From Pontiellaceae bacterium B12227 (GTDB lineage Bacteria; Verrucomicrobiota; Kiritimatiellia; Kiritimatiellales; Pontiellaceae), in contig JAROAZ010000003.1 in assembly GCA_029432775.1 (NCBI GenBank), positions 1 to 64,000 of the forward strand: a stretch of DNA of 64,000 nucleotides, in the 5' to 3' direction. The notes under the pieces were generated by a model that had not been told where the DNA came from, ran no database searches, and was given only the letters and a program-made list of their open reading frames with translations. Both the position numbers and the translations under genes were made by a program. Position 1 is the stretch's first letter; each line of letters starts with the position of its first letter. Positions 28,820-36,230 of this stretch are shown here, one piece after another.

Positions 28820-30046
28820 ATGTTTGAACGGATGGTCATCTTTTGGATGTTGTGTTGGTCGTGTTTGGCGGCCCCGGAACCGGTGGAGCGGCACGCCGCA
28901 CAATTGAGGGTGTTACTGCAGCAGGCGGACGCGGCGTATTATAACAGCGGCAATCCGATCATGGGCGATGCCGCCTACGATGCCCTGCGTGTGCAGTATG
29001 AAAAACTGCGGACTGACTATCCTGAGCTTCCGGCACTATCGGGCGTGGGAGTCGTTGCGCCGGAAGATGGCGGAAAGATTGCACATACCGAACCGGTGCT
29101 CAGCCTGAAAAAGGCGTATACCGATGACGAGGTGGAGTCTTTTATCGGTCGGTGCGGGCGTGAAAAGAACTATTGCGTCGAGCCCAAACTGGATGGGCTG
29201 ACGGTGGTGTTGCGCTATCAGAATGGATTATTGGTTCAGGCGCTGACCCGGGGCGATGGAAAGCAGGGCAGCGATGTCACAACGGCGGTCATGGCATCCG
29301 GTTGCGTACCGGTCCGGTTGGCGAATGCACCGGAGTCGCTCGAGCTACGCGGTGAGATGCTGATGTCCTTTTCCGCCTTCGATGCCTTGAACAAACGTCG
29401 TGCACAAGAAGGTCTGACTCAATTGAAAAGTCCGCGCAACAGTGCGGCCGGGTCGCTTCGGTTGAAAGATCTGGCCGAGGTTGCTCGTCGAGGGTTGCAG
29501 GTCCGCATTTTTGAAGTGATTGACTCCGAGCCGGTTTGGCCGACTCATACTGCGGCACTCGCTCAAGTAGCTACTCTCGGTCTGCCCGTGGTGGAAAGTA
29601 GAACGGTTACCGGTGCCGGGGTGTTGCAGGTGTTGGCCGAGATGAACCTTCGCCGGGGCGATTCCAACTTTCCGACCGATGGCCTCGTGATTAGGCTCAA
29701 TGACCGCGCGGAATTCGAGCGGATCGGGGCGACGGCAAAATATCCGCGCGGTGCCATTGCGCGCAAATATCGCGCAGTTCCGGTTGAAACCACCTTGTTG
29801 CGCATTGAGTGGACCAAAGGCGACAGCGGTCGTCTGACTCCGATCGCTCATTTTGAGCCGGTTGAAGTGGATGGGGCCACGCTGCAACGCGCCAGTTTGC
29901 ATAGTCTTGATCACCTGCGTGCGTTGGACCTGATGCTGGGCGACCGGATTGAGGTGGTGCGTGCCGGCGGTTCGGTGCCGGAAATACTCGGGCGCTGTTC
30001 GGGATTACGTACCGGCCGGGAAAAAGCGATTCCTGATCCAGAATAA
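28820..30046 (+). CDS. Short NAD+-dependent DNA ligase, LigB-like
   Basis: About 408 residues. The adenylation domain is present with KLDG at 123-126 (nucleotidyl Lys K123; CVEPKLDGLTVVLRY), LELRGEMLM and SPRNSAAGSLR, followed by an OB-fold (to about 400). The zinc finger, helix-hairpin-helix and BRCT parts of LigA are missing. From ATG 28820 the protein begins with a signal-like segment (MVIFWMLCWSCLAA), as does E. coli LigB. It would join nicks using NAD+, but whether it acts in the cytoplasm or outside is not clear. The start is uncertain: ATG 28742 and ATG 28832 are also in frame. Confidence 0.75.
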   Translation: MFERMVIFWMLCWSCLAAPEPVERHAAQLRVLLQQADAAYYNSGNPIMGDAAYDALRVQYEKLRTDYPELPALSGVGVVAPEDGGKIAHTEPVLSLKKAYTDDEVESFIGRCGREKNYCVEPKLDGLTVVLRYQNGLLVQALTRGDGKQGSDVTTAVMASGCVPVRLANAPESLELRGEMLMSFSAFDALNKRRAQEGLTQLKSPRNSAAGSLRLKDLAEVARRGLQVRIFEVIDSEPVWPTHTAALAQVATLGLPVVESRTVTGAGVLQVLAEMNLRRGDSNFPTDGLVIRLNDRAEFERIGATAKYPRGAIARKYRAVPVETTLLRIEWTKGDSGRLTPIAHFEPVEVDGATLQRASLHSLDHLRALDLMLGDRIEVVRAGGSVPEILGRCSGLRTGREKAIPDPE

Positions 30047-30058
30047 GTGCACCTTTGC

Positions 30059-30175
30059 GTAGACGGAGCTTCCAGCTCCGTTGGATTCACCGATACGCAT
30101 TGGATTCGGCCGGTGCACGGTTGGATTGGTTCGCGTCTGAAGTTCATCCAAAACGAAGCTGGAAGCTTCGTCTAC
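30059..30175. repeat. Long hairpin with near-perfect arms (GTAGACGGAGCTTCCAGC)
   Basis: GTAGACGGAGCTTCCAGCTC on the left pairs with GAAGCTGGAAGCTTCGTCTAC on the right with two mismatches over about 24 bp. A single half copy occurs at 33977-34000. It lies just outside the left end of the island. Confidence 0.75.
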
Positions 30176-30186
30176 AACCCCGGCAA

Positions 30187-30231
30187 TTAACCGTATTCTT
30201 CGGTGTAATCTTCCATCGAGGCTTCCAGCAC
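30187..30231 (-). pseudogene. Orphan 3' end of a ppa (pyrophosphatase) gene
   Basis: On the minus strand these 45 bases read VLEASMEDYTEEYG and stop. They match 36231-36275, the true ppa 3' end, at 42 of 45 positions, and all three differences are synonymous third-position changes. A full second ppa is absent: an in-frame stop lies just upstream. It therefore looks like the displaced end of another ppa allele at the edge of a roughly 6 kb insertion. Confidence 0.8.
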
Positions 30232-30389
30232 AGCTTGCTGCGGGGATTTTTATTGCGAAGCCCTCCAGGCGAACGGCGGGCAGAAATTGATTGCTATTCG
30301 CGCTCAATTACCTTCGTCAACCGTGCCCGCCCTACAAGAGCATGGATACCCCATCTGCTTGCAGTGGGGAGGTTCATTGAAAATCAGCT
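30232..30389. other. Non-coding spacer at the left end of the island
   Basis: No gene seen. It contains an inverted word (GGCGGGCA near 30275 with TGCCCGCC near 30324) and a compact hairpin, CCCCATCTGC-TT-GCAGTGGGG, at about 30349-30370, just past the Sel1 gene. No T-run follows on the minus strand, so a terminator role is unproven. Confidence 0.45.
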
Positions 30390-31142
30390 CTATGCGTCCG
30401 CATCCGTAAACGTTTTGTGGGTACCAGCAAGCCTGGCGGCAACCTCCTTGTAAAGCTCCGGAGGAAGCTCGGCGATGATGTCAGTACGGAGCTTAATGGC
30501 CTCGACGCAACCGTGTTTGATAGCCTCTTCAATAAAAAACATGCCTCTGAGGAGATCTGGCTCTACGCCCGAACCGTGCAGGTGCGCCAGACCCAGCTCC
30601 ATGAGGGATCTTGGATGGTTCTGTTCGGCACCGCTAATAAACCACTTTACGGCGAGAAAGGGATCGCCTTCTATATCGACACCGCTCCGATAGTGCTTCC
30701 CGAGGTAATACTGAGCTTGTGCATCTCCTGATTCGGCTTTTTCGACTAAGGCCGGAGTGTGAGGAGGCAGAGCAAGATAAGGCATCAGTAAGCCAACCTG
30801 TTTGTCATCGCGGTAAACTAAAACGGTCTCCTCTCGGTTGCCGGTCATCGCAAAATAAAGGCGATTGGCGGGAAAGCGTTGGAGAAGAAATGTGATGTAT
30901 TTATTATTCAGAGCCAGCTCATTCGGCCCCGTGTAATAGTCGTCTCCTTGGAGACTGAGTTCATCAAAACCAAACGTCCGGCCGGGCACCAACTGCCAAT
31001 AGGCTTTAGCCTTGCGGTATTGAGATTTGTTCCCCTCGGGAGGAAGCGGATCGGCAAAAACATAGCAGTCATCAATCAGGATGCTCTTGTCCGTAATCAG
31101 TGTGCGGCCCTCCAGCTGAAAGCTGAGTTTCCAGTTGATCAT
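30390..31142 (-). CDS. Sel1-repeat protein (third gene of ATPase operon)
   Basis: A 250-residue cytoplasmic protein. The first 120 residues form an unrecognised domain (MINWKLSFQLEGRTLITDKS...). The C-terminal part holds Sel1-type repeats (ALVEKAESGDAQAQYYLGKHYRSG, AVKWFISGAEQNHPRSLMELGLAHLHGSG, FFIEEAIKHGCVEAIKL), which are protein-binding helix pairs. The ATG at 31142 overlaps the stop of the upstream gene (ATGA), so it is translated together with it. Its role is unknown; it is probably an adaptor or regulator for the ATPase pair. Confidence 0.7.
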   Translation of the reverse strand: MINWKLSFQLEGRTLITDKSILIDDCYVFADPLPPEGNKSQYRKAKAYWQLVPGRTFGFDELSLQGDDYYTGPNELALNNKYITFLLQRFPANRLYFAMTGNREETVLVYRDDKQVGLLMPYLALPPHTPALVEKAESGDAQAQYYLGKHYRSGVDIEGDPFLAVKWFISGAEQNHPRSLMELGLAHLHGSGVEPDLLRGMFFIEEAIKHGCVEAIKLRTDIIAELPPELYKEVAARLAGTHKTFTDADA

Positions 31143-32143
31143 TTCTTTTTTGGTTCCAACTTGCCGCAATCATTGGAAGGGCTCATGAGCATGCTTATGA
31201 GCGAATCGGGCTTGCGGAGATAGACATCGCAGGTACCCAAGGTGTTGGACGCAAAGAGATCGAAGCCTTTAGAAAATCCAAGAACGATACCTTGATTGGT
31301 AACGAGATAGCGGTCGTGCATGTCGGCACGGAATTTGTGCTCGCTTTTAAATATTACGCGCAGGTGCGAAAAGGGGATACTGAGCCTCTTACCCAACTCT
31401 TTGGCCAAATCGTCTTTCAGCAATGCCTTTCCATCTTTTTGCACATGGGTAACGGGCCAAGTGATGATTTCAAATAAGCCGTTTCCCTGGTGCAGTCCTT
31501 TTACCCATTCATCGTGAACGGCAAGAATGCTTTTTTTGAAGCTGCTCCAGTTGGCTCCAGGTTTTCCGGACGGGTTGCCCCCGTCGCCAAACGCAGCCCG
31601 GATAATCATTTTATCGATGATGGTTACTTTTTCGGCGCAACGAACAACCGGGCGTATGATTTCGGAAAGAAATTGCTCCTTGGTCATTCCACCGATTTTC
31701 TTGCAGGAATCATCCTTGAACCAGCAACTGCCAGAAAAGTTGTGAAGCGCCACTGTTTTTCGTGAATCTATATTTTCTTCCGTCATGGCTGCCAGTGTAT
31801 CGTCACTAGCCAGTAAAACATCCACGATTGGGTTTTCAGAACAGGCGACAGCGGTTGCAGGTTCGCTGCCAATCCATTCTTCAAGTCGCTGAACACGGCT
31901 AATATCGGCAGGAATACGCACGATTCGTCCGGGTTGAAGCAACGCGCTGTACCTCATCTGAAGTGCTGGATGATCCTGAAGTCTCTTTTGGGTAGCTTTG
32001 GAAATGGCATCGCCGGAATCAATCACAGGAAGGTGATATTGCATCATATTACGCAGAGTTGATGTAAGTGAATCCATCGCATATTTGTTTTCTAGTAACG
32101 ACGGGTCGAAAAGAGCGGGATCGCAAACACTGGTGACGATCAT
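31139..32143 (-). CDS. Unknown protein paired with DUF3696 ATPase; possible PLD-like core
   Basis: A 334-residue soluble protein with no confident family match. Near the C-terminus, RADMHDRYLVTNQGIVLGFSKG has a His-x-Arg and Gly-x-Ser pattern reminiscent of the phospholipase D-like cores found in effectors beside ATPases. The middle part (SEIIRPVVRCAEKVTIIDKM...EWVKGLHQGNGLFEII) could supply the rest of such a fold. This is a tentative reading. It starts 4 bp after the ATPase stop and overlaps the Sel1 gene by 4 bp, so the three are one transcript. Confidence 0.5.
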   Translation of the reverse strand: MIVTSVCDPALFDPSLLENKYAMDSLTSTLRNMMQYHLPVIDSGDAISKATQKRLQDHPALQMRYSALLQPGRIVRIPADISRVQRLEEWIGSEPATAVACSENPIVDVLLASDDTLAAMTEENIDSRKTVALHNFSGSCWFKDDSCKKIGGMTKEQFLSEIIRPVVRCAEKVTIIDKMIIRAAFGDGGNPSGKPGANWSSFKKSILAVHDEWVKGLHQGNGLFEIITWPVTHVQKDGKALLKDDLAKELGKRLSIPFSHLRVIFKSEHKFRADMHDRYLVTNQGIVLGFSKGFDLFASNTLGTCDVYLRKPDSLISMLMSPSNDCGKLEPKKK

Positions 32144-32147
32144 GGCG

Positions 32148-33782
32148 TTACTCCCCGAGAATTTCGTTCATGCGTTCTGGGAAGAAACCGTTCGGCCACG
32201 GTGTCAACAGTTCGCCTGCTTTCGAGATTTCCATCTCGTGAACCTCTGTGCCGTTTTCCCCCGGTTCAAACGCCAGCACCGCCACATCGTCCGGTGTCAG
32301 CTCTTTGCCTTCCGGTACCTTGCCCGCAGCTGTCTCCCGCATCCTCCGCAATAGTCGGAGGATGATGTGCTCGGAGTGGGTTTCGATGATTGAAACGCGA
32401 TCGGGGTGGAATTTGGTTCCGTCGATGAACACATCTGCGAGATCGCACTGCATCGCAGGGTGCAAATGCAACTCCGGTTGCTCATAGGCGCAGAGGTTTG
32501 TGCCGCCCCATGTGGACGCAATTATGATCGGTAGAACCTGAGAAATGCCTGTGCCAACAGCGGAAGGCTCAACCGCTACATTATTGCGTTTTTCGACGAG
32601 CACATAGTTGCTTTTTCCGTAAGTTGTAAACCAATCTCCCTTGAGTGAAAGTAGGTCACAAATTTTATTTGCAACGCTATCGCGTGCTTCCATATCAAAG
32701 ATGTTGTCATCCAATTCATTCCAGAGATTGCGAGGGATGGTTAAGGAAACCTTGCCCTGCCTACCAAACTTGTACGGAAACCAGTTGAGGGTGTATAAGT
32801 AATCAATGGTCTTCATCTGCTCGGTCTCAAGGGCATGAATATGCATTCCATGCTCTAATCTATGATCGGATAGTTTATCCAAATGGCTGCATAGTAACCA
32901 TGCTGAAGAACCATCGAACCAGTGATGGCTGGGAATTTCTCTAATTTCACCAATTGAGGCAGGAGTTTCGCGAAGGGGACCAAGATATCGAAAGGGTTCT
33001 AACTCGTCATAGACTAAGGATAGAGGCCGGATGATCGTTGTATTCAGAAATGAGCAAAGCTGGAACTCGATTCCCTCATCAAACGAACTCATTTCACGAA
33101 TTAGTTCAGGATCTTCGCAGAATTCCCAACGTTCATGGAGGCGGCAACCGCTTTTGTCATTTCCCGCTGCTATCCTGAGTGTTTCCCATTCATATCTTTC
33201 AGAGTAGTGTCCGAGCCCTTCAGGATCTAATACGTTTTCCTGTAATTCACCGCTTGGGTGGTAATCAGGATCGATTCCCATCTTTGCGCATCCTCGTCTC
33301 CAGAGGAAGTGTCGTTTGTTCACATTGATCGTAAATGTCCATGCATGTAGAATGGTTTCATATGTTCCTGTGCAGAATACTTGGTTTCCATAAAGAATCG
33401 TATATTCCTGAGTTCGATATTCCATCTGCAGCTTAAAAGCATCGATATCCTGAATGAGTTCAGTTTCTATTCGATCTGTTGTTGGAAGTCCTTGACCTTT
33501 TAGCGAATATTCAAATTCAAAGGCTACAGACCTCTCGCCATCATGTTTGTGTAAGAAATCTCCATACGAACCCAGAGGGAACTTGTGCCCGCAACATTCG
33601 ACAGGTAAACAGAATGACCCCTTTTCAAGCATTGAGCGGGCAAGTGCAAGAGCCTGCATAACAGAGCTTTTCCCTACGCTATTGGTGCCGAAGAGAAGCG
33701 TAATGGGCTTGAGGGGGATGGTGACTTTTTCGCCGAAGCCTTTGAAGTTTTCGATGCTGATGCTGGTTATGCCTGTTTTCAT
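32148..33782 (-). CDS. AAA ATPase of DUF3696 type
   Basis: A 544-residue SMC/RecF-like ATPase. Walker A is GTNSVGKS at 32-39, after the typical ISIENFKGFGEKVTIPLKPITLLF start. The signature and Walker B come late: GTGISQVLPIIIAS and EQPELHLHP (434-442), followed by ETHSEHIILRLLRRM. The C-terminal tail (EVHEMEISKAGELLTPWPNGFF) is the DUF3696 end. Such ATPases are often the sensor or motor of defence or toxin modules together with an effector next door. An AGGTGG site precedes the start. Confidence 0.85.
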   Translation of the reverse strand: MKTGITSISIENFKGFGEKVTIPLKPITLLFGTNSVGKSSVMQALALARSMLEKGSFCLPVECCGHKFPLGSYGDFLHKHDGERSVAFEFEYSLKGQGLPTTDRIETELIQDIDAFKLQMEYRTQEYTILYGNQVFCTGTYETILHAWTFTINVNKRHFLWRRGCAKMGIDPDYHPSGELQENVLDPEGLGHYSERYEWETLRIAAGNDKSGCRLHERWEFCEDPELIREMSSFDEGIEFQLCSFLNTTIIRPLSLVYDELEPFRYLGPLRETPASIGEIREIPSHHWFDGSSAWLLCSHLDKLSDHRLEHGMHIHALETEQMKTIDYLYTLNWFPYKFGRQGKVSLTIPRNLWNELDDNIFDMEARDSVANKICDLLSLKGDWFTTYGKSNYVLVEKRNNVAVEPSAVGTGISQVLPIIIASTWGGTNLCAYEQPELHLHPAMQCDLADVFIDGTKFHPDRVSIIETHSEHIILRLLRRMRETAAGKVPEGKELTPDDVAVLAFEPGENGTEVHEMEISKAGELLTPWPNGFFPERMNEILGE

Positions 33783-33976
33783 ATTTCCACCTGTTGTGTT
33801 GCTGAGATCAAGATATCAAGGTTGATTGGAGTTGCCGGATGTTTGACGTCGGCTGACGTCGGGGGCTTTCAGGGTTTGGAAAGATTTTCCTGAGTGCATG
33901 TGGTTTTAAAGCGCAGTCGAGCCTGTGCACTCCAAATTATCGTTTTTTGTGGCATAAAATACTCCTGCTCATTCGT
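33783..33976. promoter_or_regulatory. Leader of the ATPase operon with tandem TGACGTCGG repeats
   Basis: Two adjacent 10-mers, TGACGTCGGC and TGACGTCGGG, at 33844-33863, each holding the palindrome GACGTC, lie 62 bp before the ATPase start. They could be an operator. No promoter could be fixed with confidence. Confidence 0.4.
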
Positions 33977-34000
33977 AACGAAGCTGGAAGCATCGTCTAC
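33977..34000. repeat. Half copy of the 30059-30175 hairpin arm
   Basis: AACGAAGCTGGAAGCATCGTCTAC differs by one base from the right arm at 30059-30175. The Fic stop codon (33997-33999) lies inside it. Confidence 0.7.
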
Positions 34001-35028
34001 GATTCCTCCTTTAGCAACGCGCGGCCTTTTTCGGTGAGGCGGTATTTTTGGAGGCGGCTGTTGGGCTTTTCGGGGAGGGTCATTTCAATATAGCCGAGCC
34101 CGAGTAGCCGCTTGACTTGTTTGTGTAATTCGCCGGATACGGTTTTGTGCCCGAGTTTTACGGCCATGCCTGCCTTGCCTATTTCTGATTCACCGAGCAT
34201 GAGCACAACTTTACGGGCTAGCTTTGACTCTAGCCGTAACTCTAGCCGTAACTCTAGCCGTTGAGGTTGGTCGTGTTGTGCGTTGGTTAGTGTTTCCAAT
34301 ATGGCTTGGAGCATGAATTCAATGAAAGGGGCGCAGTTGCCTTGCTCCGTACTCTGATTGATGGCGGCATAGTATCCGGCTTGGTTTGCATGAACGATGC
34401 TTTCGACAGGTAGGTTTGCAAAGAGCGGTTTCCATTGGCTGAGAAATAACGATTGCCAAAGACGCCCCATCCGCCCATTTCCATCTTCGAAGGGATGAAT
34501 AAACTCAAATTCATAGTGAAAGACGGAAGCCGAAATCAGCGGATGGATATCGGTTGATTTCATCCAGGCGAGCAGGTTGCTGACGAGCCAGGGAACGCGG
34601 TCAGCGGGCGGGGCATAATGGACAATGCCCTGGCTTCCCATTACCCCGGCTCCCTTGCGGCGGAAGTTTCCGGGAATGTCGATGAGGCCTTCCATGAGGA
34701 TGGTGTGTGCTTCGAGCAGATCGGTTTCTTCATGTGGATTCCAGCCGGCCATTTTTTCGTAGACCTTCAGGGCATTGCGTACCTCGTGGACTTCCTTGGG
34801 CGGTGCTATGACGACTTTGCCCTCGAGCACGGCGCTGATCTGATCTTCGTTCAGCGTATTACCTTCGATGGCCAGTGAGCCTTGAATGGTGCGGATTCGA
34901 TTGATGCGGCGTAGTCGCAGGTTCTGCGAGCTCTCTTTTGCTGAAAATTCTCCTAGAAGTTCGCAAATTCCGGCGACCAACGAAACGATCGTTTCCGTAA
35001 GAGTAAAGGGGGGGGGATCAATCTTCAT
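33997..35028 (-). CDS. Fic family AMPylase with N-terminal inhibitory motif
   Basis: A 343-residue Fic protein. The catalytic motif HPFEDGNGRMGR is complete at 178-189 (H178), which predicts transfer of AMP or a related group to a target protein. The N-terminal helix carries SLAIEG (S51-G56), matching the (S/T)xxxE(G/N) self-inhibition motif of class II Fic proteins. The C-terminus is a winged-helix-like region (VKRLLGLGYIEMTLPEKPNSRLQKYRLTEKG). A linker of RLELRLELRLES comes from a 12-bp DNA repeat. The start overlaps the ring-nuclease stop (ATGA), so the two are translationally coupled. Confidence 0.92.
   Translation of the reverse strand: MKIDPPPFTLTETIVSLVAGICELLGEFSAKESSQNLRLRRINRIRTIQGSLAIEGNTLNEDQISAVLEGKVVIAPPKEVHEVRNALKVYEKMAGWNPHEETDLLEAHTILMEGLIDIPGNFRRKGAGVMGSQGIVHYAPPADRVPWLVSNLLAWMKSTDIHPLISASVFHYEFEFIHPFEDGNGRMGRLWQSLFLSQWKPLFANLPVESIVHANQAGYYAAINQSTEQGNCAPFIEFMLQAILETLTNAQHDQPQRLELRLELRLESKLARKVVLMLGESEIGKAGMAVKLGHKTVSGELHKQVKRLLGLGYIEMTLPEKPNSRLQKYRLTEKGRALLKEES
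34227..34262. repeat. Three 12-bp tandem repeats in the Fic gene
   Basis: The unit ACTCTAGCCGTA occurs three times in a row (the last ends in T) and gives the LELR repeats in the linker of the Fic protein. Its length is a multiple of three, so copy-number change would keep the frame. Confidence 0.85.
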
Positions 35029-36131
35029 GGGATTTCCCGGATCTTTATTTTATCCGCTGGATAGATATGTCCGCTCCTCTTTTTCATTGAAGGCAGGAGC
35101 ATGTCCGCGAGGGTGGGGTCTGCGAAGGATTTCCGGAGTTTGGAACGTGTACTCGATGCCCATTTTCGAAAATCTTCGGGATCGGGAGAGCCGGATTCGC
35201 GGAAGGAGTGGAACCAGTTTACAGAGGTTGGAATCTTGCGTGATAGCAATTCGGAGAAGTCGGACTCCAGATCATACCAACTGGCGGGGAGGCGGTTTTG
35301 CTTGATGCGGTGGATCATCAAATAAACCAACGTAAATTCGGAGGGGCTTAGCGGAATAAAGTTGGTTCCAACTTTAAGCGTTCCGGTGTATGCATCCACT
35401 TTTACAATTGGATAGTTGGCTGGTTTGGGGGCGATGCCCTGAACTTGGTTAACCAATTGCATATAGGAAGGAGGAACGCTTCTGAATTCCCTTTCATACC
35501 AGCCACGTACCCGAACAAATGGAATATCGGAGAGCAAGGGCATGGCGTTGTTCGAAAGATAGTTTTTCCCGCCCAGATTGTGTTTTACTCCTTTTTCCGG
35601 GAACAGAAACGGTGGCTCCATCCGTTGTTCATACGGTTCGTTGACCAACACGTGGCAAGCGCGATCCTGTTCGCGGCCGAGCAGAGACATGCAGGAGATC
35701 ATTAATGCACTCATGCTTTTTCGTCCGCCGGCGATAGAGGCGATAACCCGCGTGGCGGGATCTTCCGTATACTGTCGCAGCACCTTTAAGATGAAATCAG
35801 CGGAGGCGTCGTTTTGTTCCGGTGTGGCAATATCGTCGAAATCATATTTGCCATTGCCCAGGATGCGGATGGAATCAGATGAGCCAAAGGCCAGCTTCCC
35901 AGCGACAGGCAAGCCTTCATTTTCCAATGCCTGGAAGAGGCGGTTCCAAGCATTGGAAGAAATCAGTTGGCCTGTGATGCAGCCTCGGCCTGTAACGGTG
36001 GTGATGGCCACCACCTCGTCGGGAATAATGGGCGTGCATTCGTGCGCCAGTGCCCAGACTGTATTGGTCAGTACGGCCGGCGACAATCCGACACCGGCCA
36101 CCAGAATGGTTTTATGCGTTTGCTCTCCCAT
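35025..36131 (-). CDS. CARF-type CRISPR-associated ring nuclease (NE0113 family) with wHTH-like C-terminus
   Basis: A 368-residue protein. Residues 8-215 match the Cas_NE0113 CARF family: ILVAGVGLSPAVLTNTVWAL, IRILGNGKYDFDDIATPEQNDASADFI, and the hallmark SIAGGRKSMSALMISCMSLLGR, followed by HVLVNEPYE. CARF domains bind cyclic oligoadenylate made by type III CRISPR systems, and ring nucleases cut it. After about residue 240 the TGTLKV...PLSPSEFTLVYLM part looks like a winged helix. No cas gene or CRISPR array is in the window. Its stop overlaps the Fic start by 4 bp. Coding copies of the TTCCAA palindrome lie at 35922 (one mismatch) and 35944 (exact). Confidence 0.88.
   Translation of the reverse strand: MGEQTHKTILVAGVGLSPAVLTNTVWALAHECTPIIPDEVVAITTVTGRGCITGQLISSNAWNRLFQALENEGLPVAGKLAFGSSDSIRILGNGKYDFDDIATPEQNDASADFILKVLRQYTEDPATRVIASIAGGRKSMSALMISCMSLLGREQDRACHVLVNEPYEQRMEPPFLFPEKGVKHNLGGKNYLSNNAMPLLSDIPFVRVRGWYEREFRSVPPSYMQLVNQVQGIAPKPANYPIVKVDAYTGTLKVGTNFIPLSPSEFTLVYLMIHRIKQNRLPASWYDLESDFSELLSRKIPTSVNWFHSFRESGSPDPEDFRKWASSTRSKLRKSFADPTLADMLLPSMKKRSGHIYPADKIKIREIP
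35944..35958. repeat. TTCCAANSNTTGGAA palindrome (coding, ring nuclease gene)
   Basis: Exact copy with centre GCA. A one-mismatch copy lies 22 bp away at 35922-35936. Confidence 0.8.
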
Positions 36132-36179
36132 GCATATAGATTAAGAAGTGTAGTCTGAAGTTGCACGGAAAACCCAAAT

Positions 36180-36208
36180 AAAAAAGCCGGCATTTGAGCC
36201 GACTTTTT
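36180..36208 (-). terminator. Intrinsic terminator after ppa
   Basis: AAAAAGCCGGC-ATTTGA-GCCGACTTTTT forms a short stem with A/T tails on both sides. Read on the minus strand it follows the ppa stop and ends in a T-run; it could also work in the plus direction. Confidence 0.75.
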
Positions 36209-36230
36209 CATCGATTCAATACAGAAACGA

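Noticed and set aside
30055..30453. 132-residue plus-strand frame after the ligase
   Set aside because: It translates the hairpin at 30059-30175, the ppa fragment and the end of the Sel1 gene in the wrong strand; no coding signs.
31159..31183. TTCCAA and TTGGAA separated by 13 bases at the end of the PLD-like candidate gene
   Set aside because: The half sites are too far apart to be a member of the 15-bp palindrome; listed only as two chance half sites.
35025..36131. A CRISPR locus near the ring nuclease
   Set aside because: I looked for regularly spaced direct repeats and for cas genes on both sides and found neither in the window.
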